A DNA stretch of 13,899 nt from assembly GCA_964532655.1 (NCBI GenBank), contig CAZHMZ010000100.1, forward strand, positions 1 to 13,899, read 5' to 3'. Every line of letters begins with the position of its first letter. Within the stretch, counting starts at the first letter, position 1. This DNA comes from JAJFTV01 sp964532655. Lineage in GTDB: Bacteria > Chloroflexota > Anaerolineae > Anaerolineales > Anaerolineaceae. A program made the position numbers and the translations under genes. Under the pieces are notes generated by a model that was given only the letters and a program-made list of their open reading frames with translations, was not told the DNA's origin and did no database searches. Below, one piece after another: positions 1 through 5,102 of this stretch.

Positions 1-1062
1 GGTGGGGATGCCCCCGGTTTGAATGCGGTGATCCGAGCAGTGGTTAAAACCGCCATCCAGGATTACGGATATGATGTACTGGGCATCCGGGATGGATTCG
101 ACGGTTTCCTCACCGAAACAGGGGTATTTCCCATGACAACCACGGATGTGCGCGGTATCTTGCCCCGTGGCGGGACCATCCTGGGTACGGCCAATCGGGG
201 CAATCCGTTTGCCCGTAAGGTGATGCGCAATGGCATTGAGGTGATCGAGGATACCTCTCAGCAGATCATTGATAATATTCACTCCCTGCAACTGGACGCG
301 TTAATTGTGGTGGGCGGTGACGGCACCCTTCGGATCGCCCGCGAACTGTTCGATCTGGGTGTGCCCGTGATCGGCGTACCCAAAACGATCGACAACGATA
401 TTGGCGGCACCGACTACACCTTTGGATTTGACACGGCGGTGAGCACCGCCACTGAAGCCATCGACAAGCTGCACACCACTGCCGAGTCGCATCACCGCGC
501 CATGGTGGTAGAACTGATGGGTCGTGATGCTGGTTTTATCACACTCACGGCTGGTGTGGCCGGCGGAGCGGATGTGATCCTGATCCCGGAGATCCCTTTC
601 CATTATGAAGCGGTGGCTCGAAAGATCCAGAGCCGGGTCAGCAGTGGAGCCTTTTTCAGCATCCTCGCCGTCGCCGAGGGAGCCGTTGCAGTGGGCTCGC
701 AGCCGGTATATGCCACGGCCGGTGATCAGGTGACTTACGCCCGCCTGGGTGGGATTGGACAAATGGTCAGCGCTTACATCAACCAGAATTGCGGGGTAGA
801 AAGCCGAGTGATTGTGTTGGGGCATCTGCAGCGTGGCGGATCACCCACCGCATTTGATCGGGCGTTGGCCACACGCTACGGCACCGCGGCGGTCCGGCTG
901 GCAGATAAAGGCGGTTTCGGGCGGATGGTGGCGCTACACGGCTCGCGCATCACGAATATTGCCCTGGAAGAGGCGCTGGCTATCCCCAAACGTGTGAACT
1001 CGCAGAGTGATCTGGTGATCACCGCCCGCAGTCTGGGCATATCACTGGGTGACGAGGCCTAA
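1..1062 (+). CDS. pfkA: 6-phosphofructokinase, 5'-truncated by the window edge
   Basis: Phosphorylates fructose 6-phosphate to fructose 1,6-bisphosphate in the cytoplasm, the committed step of glycolysis (or the reversible step if PPi-linked). The frame is open from base 1 and begins inside the N-terminal nucleotide loop GGDAPGLN, so only a few residues of a roughly 355-360 residue protein are missing; the true start lies outside the window. Fragment residues 105-109 are GGDGT. Residues 127-133 are PKTIDND, with Asp131 as the expected catalytic base. A MGRDAGF motif follows near residue 169. The residue after GGD is Gly (E. coli position 104), as in ATP enzymes, but the residue before TIDND is Lys128 (E. 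coli position 124), as in PPi enzymes, so the phosphoryl donor cannot be read with certainty; ATP is more likely. It ends at TAA, converging on the V4R-like gene. Identity is very secure; donor use is inference. Confidence 0.95.
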   Translation, partial: GGDAPGLNAVIRAVVKTAIQDYGYDVLGIRDGFDGFLTETGVFPMTTTDVRGILPRGGTILGTANRGNPFARKVMRNGIEVIEDTSQQIIDNIHSLQLDALIVVGGDGTLRIARELFDLGVPVIGVPKTIDNDIGGTDYTFGFDTAVSTATEAIDKLHTTAESHHRAMVVELMGRDAGFITLTAGVAGGADVILIPEIPFHYEAVARKIQSRVSSGAFFSILAVAEGAVAVGSQPVYATAGDQVTYARLGGIGQMVSAYINQNCGVESRVIVLGHLQRGGSPTAFDRALATRYGTAAVRLADKGGFGRMVALHGSRITNIALEEALAIPKRVNSQSDLVITARSLGISLGDEA

Positions 1063-1150
1063 AACCGCCCGTTCTCTCGAGGAACGGCTGCGAGTGTTGG
1101 CGTAAGCAAATTTCATCGACCAGGCGAATAGAACAGGGTGTTTAAAAGCA

Positions 1151-1176
1151 GAAAGCCACCATTTCTGATGGCTTTC
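1151..1176. terminator. Candidate terminator hairpin between convergent genes
   Basis: GAAAGCCA at 1151-1158 pairs perfectly with TGGCTTTC at 1169-1176 around a 10-base loop. On the minus strand the stem is followed by TGCTTTTAAA, a short T stretch; on the plus strand the flank is not T-rich. It may end leftward transcripts that escape the 1403-1424 stem, or rightward phosphofructokinase transcripts without a U tail. The stem is certain; its function is inferred. Confidence 0.4.
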
Positions 1177-1187
1177 CGGCAGAACTC

Positions 1188-1229
1188 GCTATGGCATCTC
1201 TACATCATAGAGAGGAGGGATGCCATAGC
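1188..1229. other. Long imperfect hairpin, function unknown
   Basis: The 11 bases at 1188-1198 (GCTATGGCATC) are perfectly complementary to 1219-1229. Inside, CTCTA (1198-1202) can pair with TAGAG (1208-1212), leaving a purine-rich bulge on the 3' side. There is no T tail in either direction. It could be an mRNA 3'-end stabiliser or an extragenic palindromic element. Confidence 0.45.
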
Positions 1230-1402
1230 TCTGCGTAAATCACATTTACTGTCATTCATTTTCAGCACCACCTCCTCTTTTTAAGATTGGCATTTTTAGT
1301 ACTGATCGTTTTTCATTGCAGGTGATCAGTAGCTCCAGTATGTCATATAAGAGAAATCCTGTCAAGTTTGGATTTTGCATTCTAACGAAAATATAACAAT
1401 CA

Positions 1403-1424
1403 GCAGGCCGACTCTTCGGCCTGC
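1403..1424 (-). terminator. Probable terminator of the V4R-like/DUF4388 unit
   Basis: GCAGGCCGA (1403-1411) and TCGGCCTGC (1416-1424) form a perfect 9 bp GC-rich stem with a 4-base loop, about 41 bases past the stop of the V4R-like gene. Read on the minus strand, the stem is followed by TGATTGTTATATTTTCG, which is T-rich but not a clean run. Position and stem quality suggest a rho-independent terminator for the leftward genes. Confidence 0.6.
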
Positions 1425-1465
1425 CGCTAAGTATCGTACCTGACAGTTTTGTCAATGGATCGGTT

Positions 1466-2098
1466 TCAGTCCAGAACTTTTTTACGGATGACAATCATTC
1501 GTTCTTTGAGATTGGCATCCTCCCAGCCTGCTTCATGCACCGAATACTTTTTCCCGCCAGCCGTCCAGGTGATAAATTCGATCACCATGCCCCACATGAT
1601 TTTTGCCAGCAGGTTTTGCACTGTCTGGCAGTCAGAGGAGCCCGCGTCACAGTCCATCTTCCAGTACCAGTTATCCGCGTCATGGTCGATGATCACATGG
1701 GTGCCGGTGATGTACTTTTCCTGATAGGACGCCAGACCTTCCAACCCCCGGCGGATACGGGCGGGTTTGGGCAGCATTGAAAATTCTCGCGTATCCAGAA
1801 AAGTGGCAGTTCCATACTGACGGTAAAAATTCTTGAAAATCACCTCACCGGTTCGGATGGCAATTCCGGCCGCGCCTGCGGTACCAAACAGGCTGTACAG
1901 TTGACTCTGCAGTGTGGTCCAGGCTGTTTGCACCGGTTCGGCCGAGACACAGGTGTCTTCTTTCACAATCTCTACCGGCAATGAAATGCCATCCAGCACG
2001 GCCTGAAGATCTTCCGGGCCAATGATTTCCAGCAGACTGTCAAAAGCGATCTGGCAGACTTCCAAATGGGTGGGCAGTACTTCTGCTTGATCGGTCAT
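1466..2098 (-). CDS. V4R-like (4-vinyl reductase/hydrocarbon-binding) domain protein
   Basis: A 210-residue cytoplasmic protein with no signal peptide or membrane segment. The region of about residues 58-205 resembles the V4R fold of Chloroflexota 'hydrocarbon binding' proteins: a helix with GIAIRTGEVIFKN (residues 78-90), a GLEGLASYQEK segment (119-129), a central strand ending MDCDAGSSDC (148-157), and a final helix and strands with GGKKYSVHEAGWED (181-194). Typical V4R proteins bind small hydrophobic ligands and often carry Cys residues for metal; here only Cys150 and Cys157 remain, and the Cys residues expected in the last strands are replaced. Start choice: the ATG is preceded by AGGTGA (minus strand, plus-strand 2108-2113) at 9-base spacing. 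It lies 66 bases downstream of the DUF4388 gene on the same strand, so the two are probably co-transcribed, with a ligand-sensing role next to a signalling adaptor. Family assignment rests on pattern recognition; ligand unknown. Confidence 0.65.
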   Translation of the reverse strand: MTDQAEVLPTHLEVCQIAFDSLLEIIGPEDLQAVLDGISLPVEIVKEDTCVSAEPVQTAWTTLQSQLYSLFGTAGAAGIAIRTGEVIFKNFYRQYGTATFLDTREFSMLPKPARIRRGLEGLASYQEKYITGTHVIIDHDADNWYWKMDCDAGSSDCQTVQNLLAKIMWGMVIEFITWTAGGKKYSVHEAGWEDANLKERMIVIRKKVLD

Positions 2099-2164
2099 GT
2101 TAATAGTTCACCTCGCGAAATTCACTCACACCAGCATAATATGCAAGTTTCTTGCCGTCGTGGG

Positions 2165-2758
2165 CTATTTCGGATTACTTTTGTGAAATAATGGAAATGA
2201 AAACTTTGATTTTTTCACTTCCTTTGCTTTTCCTTCTTCGGCTGTCTCAGCCGCCTGGCTGTCAACGGTCTGCCGAATCTCGATGATACCGGCCTGAATC
2301 AGGCGTGAAGCCGCCCGGCGAAGCTCATGTTCGTTCAGATTCGTTTGTTCACCAATCGCCGCCAGGGTCTGGCGTGTGTTGATGTTGGAGATCAACTGCC
2401 ATTCCTGTCCGGTCAGGTTGATCTGCGGATCAATCCCCTTCAGTTGATCGGTAAAAACCAGCTCCACATCCAAAGTGGGGATTTCTTTCAGCAGTAATTC
2501 CTGTTCGTTCAAATGGGTAATCCCCAGGGTNNNNNNNNNNNNNNNNNNNNNNNNNNNNNNNNNNNNNNNNNNNNNNNNNNNNNNNNNNNNNNNNNNNNNN
2601 NNNNNNNNNNNNNNNNNNNNNNNNNNNNNNCGAAACGAAAGCCTGATTCGCCTGCCTTCAGAATCGAGAAACAGACTGCCCGATTTTTGTGAAAGATGCA
2701 CCAGATTGAGCAGTTGTGCGACTGAAAAGTCTTTTAGATCGCCTTTAAATCCTGTCAT
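2165..2758 (-). CDS. DUF4388 (PATAN-type) protein, broken by scaffold gap
   Basis: The N-terminus (TGFKGDLKDFSVAQLLNLV, then KSGSLFL) is a clear DUF4388/PATAN start, a domain found in bacterial signalling adaptors and response regulators. After the run of Ns, the C-terminal part has a linker with LDVELVFTDQLKG and then a winged-helix-like segment (TGQEWQLISNINTRQTLAAI, then the ELRRAASRLIQAGIIEI helix-strand), and it ends in a Lys-rich tail. Related Chloroflexota proteins have this order with roughly 90-110 residues between the two halves, whereas the gap allows only about 33, so the real gene is probably longer than shown. The frame happens to stay open across the Ns, but that is not evidence of the true length. 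The ATG at 2756-2758 has only a weak SD; a TATAAT lies about 42 bases upstream. It is probably first in an operon with the V4R-like gene. Exact role unknown. Confidence 0.75.
   Translation of the reverse strand: MTGFKGDLKDFSVAQLLNLVHLSQKSGSLFLDSEGRRIRLSFXXXXXXXXXXXXXXXXXXXXXXXXXXXXXXXXXXTLGITHLNEQELLLKEIPTLDVELVFTDQLKGIDPQINLTGQEWQLISNINTRQTLAAIGEQTNLNEHELRRAASRLIQAGIIEIRQTVDSQAAETAEEGKAKEVKKSKFSFPLFHKSNPK
2531..2630. other. Assembly gap (100 N)
   Basis: Exactly 100 undetermined bases, the usual placeholder for a scaffold gap of unknown size. It lies inside the DUF4388 gene, so both the length of the window and that gene's sequence are uncertain here. Confidence 0.99.
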
Positions 2759-2799
2759 CTTGATGACCCATGATCCGGTGAAGATGCAGATTTCCTGCC

Positions 2800-2805
2800 A
2801 TTATA
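2800..2805 (-). promoter_or_regulatory. -10 element for the DUF4388 gene
   Basis: A perfect TATAAT on the minus strand, about 42 bases upstream of the ATG. The hexamer 17 bases further upstream (ACACCA) is a poor -35, so the promoter is either activator-dependent or weak. It is back-to-back with the plus-strand TATAAT at 2847-2852. Confidence 0.5.
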
Positions 2806-2846
2806 CGGCGATTCCGGTAAGCTGGTGTGATGATGGAATATTTCAG

Positions 2847-2852
2847 TATAAT
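2847..2852 (+). promoter_or_regulatory. -10 element for the GNAT gene
   Basis: A perfect TATAAT, 28 bases upstream of the GNAT ATG, giving a leader of about 22 bases that includes the SD. No good -35 is visible at 16-18 bases spacing (GGTGTG region). Confidence 0.5.
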
Positions 2853-2880
2853 CAAGCGTTAATACAAAGGAGCCAACCAC

Positions 2881-3372
2881 ATGGAATACTCAATCCGCCC
2901 CATATCAAGCGAAGACCGTGAAGCGGTCATGGATATCTTCAATAATTATGTAGAAAACTCATTCGCGGCTTATCCGGATAAGAAACTCCCCTACCAGGCA
3001 TTTGAACTGTTTTTACAGATGTCGAACGGCTTTCCGTCAGGATGCATCACAGACCAGAATGGCAAAGTCGTCGGCTTTGGGATGCTGCGAGCGCATAACC
3101 CAATGCCGGCATTCGCAAGGACTGCCGAAGTGACGTATTTTATCCATCCGGACTATACCGGAAAAGGCTTCGGAAAAATGCTGCTCGATTTTCTCGAGAG
3201 GGGTGCGAGTGAGAAAAACATTACGAATATTTTGGCCAATATTTCTTCTCTCAATCCTGGAAGCGTTCGATTCCACCAAATGAATGGGTTCGTAGAATGC
3301 GGCCGGTTTAAAAATATTGGGATGAAAAATGGACAGGAATTCGATACGGTGTGGATGCAGAAAAAGCTCTGA
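2881..3372 (+). CDS. GNAT N-acetyltransferase, PAT/MnaT-like
   Basis: A 163-residue cytoplasmic acetyltransferase expected to move an acetyl group from acetyl-CoA to an amine. Motif A runs from about residue 83 (EVTYFIHPDYTGKGFGKMLL), with the acetyl-CoA pyrophosphate loop at YTGKGFG (92-98). Motif B includes NPGSVRFHQMNGF (125-137). The C-terminal NIGMKNGQEFDTVWMQ resembles the tail of phosphinothricin/methionine-sulfoximine acetyltransferases, so an amino-acid analogue is a plausible substrate; this is inference. Length is normal for the family. Start: the ATG is preceded by AAAGGAG at 8-base spacing. By hand count the gene is about 46% GC, well below the roughly 60% of neighbouring stretches, and it stands alone between its own promoter and a weak terminator, which suggests relatively recent acquisition. 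Confidence 0.85.
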   Translation: MEYSIRPISSEDREAVMDIFNNYVENSFAAYPDKKLPYQAFELFLQMSNGFPSGCITDQNGKVVGFGMLRAHNPMPAFARTAEVTYFIHPDYTGKGFGKMLLDFLERGASEKNITNILANISSLNPGSVRFHQMNGFVECGRFKNIGMKNGQEFDTVWMQKKL

Positions 3373-3387
3373 CAACTGTATTAACCG

Positions 3388-3418
3388 GGCTGGCAATTTT
3401 TCTGCGCCATTACCAGCC
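3388..3418 (+). terminator. Weak candidate terminator after the GNAT gene
   Basis: GGCTGG (3388-3393) pairs with CCAGCC (3413-3418) across a 19-base loop; the sequence GATTTTGT follows. A long loop and short T run make this a weak candidate, but it is the only stem between the two genes. Confidence 0.3.
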
Positions 3419-3461
3419 GATTTTGTAAAGCGAAAAACGAAAGGAAAAGTATCTGTCCGCG

Positions 3462-5102
3462 ATGAAAGACCTGGTGCAAACGTTCCATGATGCCGACCCT
3501 GGTTACCTGCGCATGATCGCTGATGCGTGGGGGCTGACCATTCAGGCTCCAGATACGCCCACCCTGGCGCGGGATCTGGCCAAAGCGATGCTGAACGAAC
3601 AGATTGTGGATGAAATCCTGGCGGCTCTGCCGCAGGAATCCACCTGGGCATTGCAGGACCTGCTTGAAAATGACGGACTGATCCCGTGGACGCAATTCAC
3701 CAACCGCCACGGAGATCTGCGCGTGATGGGACCGGCCAAACGTGATCGTGAGCGCCCGGATCTGTATCCGCAGTCGACCGTGGAGGTTCTTTGGTACAAG
3801 GGGGTAATCGGGAAGCAGTTCTTTGACCTGGACGGCACTCCCCAGGAATACGCCTATATCCCCGATGACCTGGTGCCTTTCATGATGATGCTTTCCTCCA
3901 CCGGGAAACCGGTATTTGGTCGTCCGGCTTCTCCCAAAGAAAGCGCGCTGGTCACCCCGGTCAGCGACCGGATGGTGGATGACATCTGCACCCTGCTGTC
4001 TGCGCTGCGTATGGGCATGCCGCCGGATCAGATCCCGCACGGCTTCCTCGATATACCGGCCGGTTTTCTGGTGGATCTGCTGATCAGCAGCGGGACGATT
4101 GAAGCCGATTTACAGATCCAACCCGAGGCTGCCAAACAGATGCTTGAAACGGAACGCGGCTATACGCTAGCCAAACTGGTGGAAACCTGGTTCAAGAGCA
4201 AAAGGGTCAACGAATTGCGTATGCTGCCGCATCTGCGGTTTGAGGGCACCTGGGTGAACTCACCGCTGGAAACCCGCCGCACCCTGCTGGATTTGATCAG
4301 CGGCCTGGATGAAGGCGTCTGGTGGAATCTGGAAGCCTTTGTCGCCGCCGTACGCGAGCATCAGCCTGATTTCCAACGCCCTGCCGGTGATTACGACTCC
4401 TGGTTTATCCAGGAAAAAGCCAGCGGTGACTATTTGCGCGGGCGCGGTAGCTGGGAAAAGGTGGACGGTGCGTTGGTCCGCTTTTTGATCTGCGGTCCCA
4501 TGCAATGGCTTGGGTTGGTAGAGTTGGCCCGCGAAAATGAAAAGGCCAAACCGGCCGCCTTTCGACTGTCGGAATGGGCTAAAAACCTGTGGCACGGCAG
4601 TTCACCGGATGGTTTACCAGTGGAAGATGCTCAATTGCATATCAACATGGATGGGCACTTGCGCGTACCGGCGTTAACGCCCCGCCCGGTGCGGTACCAG
4701 GCAGCCCGTTTTGGCGAATGGGAAAGCCGTAAAGGCGGTCAATACGTGTACCGTATCACCGACCGCTCATTGAGCAAAGCCGCCGAACAGGGTTTGCGCG
4801 TCAATCACCTGCTGGGAATACTCAAAAAGCACGCTTCTGGCGGTATTCCCCCCTCTTTCCAGCAGTCTCTTCAGCACTGGGAAAAGCTCGGTTTACAAAC
4901 CAGGCTGATCACCGCAACCCTGCTGCAAGTGGATCAGCCTGAAATCATTAATGAACTGATGAAAACCCCGGCAAAACGGTTTTTAGGCCGGACACTCAAC
5001 CCCACCACGGTAGAAGTATTGCAGGGCGGCGAGGAAACGGTTCGCAGCGCCCTGCTTCAGCTCGGTTACTTCTCCGGGACCAACAAATCCTTCTCCACGT
5101 AA
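3462..5102 (+). CDS. Large protein resembling the XPB/Ssl2 N-terminal helicase-associated domain
   Basis: A 546-residue soluble protein with no signal peptide, membrane segment, Walker A or DEAD motif, so it is not itself a helicase. The repeated short-helix pattern of the N-terminal third, and the C-terminal segment ending PAKRFLGRTLNPTTVEVLQG then ETVRSALLQLGYF, resemble the helicase-associated domain that precedes the motor in XPB/Ssl2 proteins and occurs alone in some actinobacterial and Chloroflexota proteins (Helicase_C_3 type). Cellular role is not known; DNA binding or repair is a guess from the family name. Start: ATG 3462, with AAGGAAAAG at 3441-3449, 12 bases upstream, a rather long spacing. 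The 3' end overlaps the 3' end of the convergent acyl-CoA synthetase gene by 37 bases. The open frame, codon pattern and length make the gene real; the family call is tentative. Confidence 0.6.
   Translation: MKDLVQTFHDADPGYLRMIADAWGLTIQAPDTPTLARDLAKAMLNEQIVDEILAALPQESTWALQDLLENDGLIPWTQFTNRHGDLRVMGPAKRDRERPDLYPQSTVEVLWYKGVIGKQFFDLDGTPQEYAYIPDDLVPFMMMLSSTGKPVFGRPASPKESALVTPVSDRMVDDICTLLSALRMGMPPDQIPHGFLDIPAGFLVDLLISSGTIEADLQIQPEAAKQMLETERGYTLAKLVETWFKSKRVNELRMLPHLRFEGTWVNSPLETRRTLLDLISGLDEGVWWNLEAFVAAVREHQPDFQRPAGDYDSWFIQEKASGDYLRGRGSWEKVDGALVRFLICGPMQWLGLVELARENEKAKPAAFRLSEWAKNLWHGSSPDGLPVEDAQLHINMDGHLRVPALTPRPVRYQAARFGEWESRKGGQYVYRITDRSLSKAAEQGLRVNHLLGILKKHASGGIPPSFQQSLQHWEKLGLQTRLITATLLQVDQPEIINELMKTPAKRFLGRTLNPTTVEVLQGGEETVRSALLQLGYFSGTNKSFST

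Larger units (their letters stand above)
1063..1465. other. Convergent intergenic region with several hairpins
   Basis: A 403-base gap between the 3' ends of the phosphofructokinase gene (plus) and the V4R-like gene (minus). I see no convincing gene. The content is a series of inverted repeats: 1069-1087 (6 bp stem, 7-base loop), 1151-1176 (8 bp), 1188-1229 (11 bp plus inner pairs), 1300-1331 (8 bp) and 1403-1424 (9 bp). This fits a transcription-termination zone serving both strands, although none is followed by a long uninterrupted T run. The strongest stems have their own entries. Confidence 0.6.

Noticed and set aside
301..825. Long minus-strand frames inside the phosphofructokinase gene and similar frames opposite other genes
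   Set aside because: They are antisense shadows of high-GC coding sequence with no motifs or ribosome sites.
1252..1494. An 80-codon minus-strand frame past the end of the V4R-like gene
   Set aside because: It overlaps the end of that gene in another frame, crosses two hairpins, and its composition is not protein-like.
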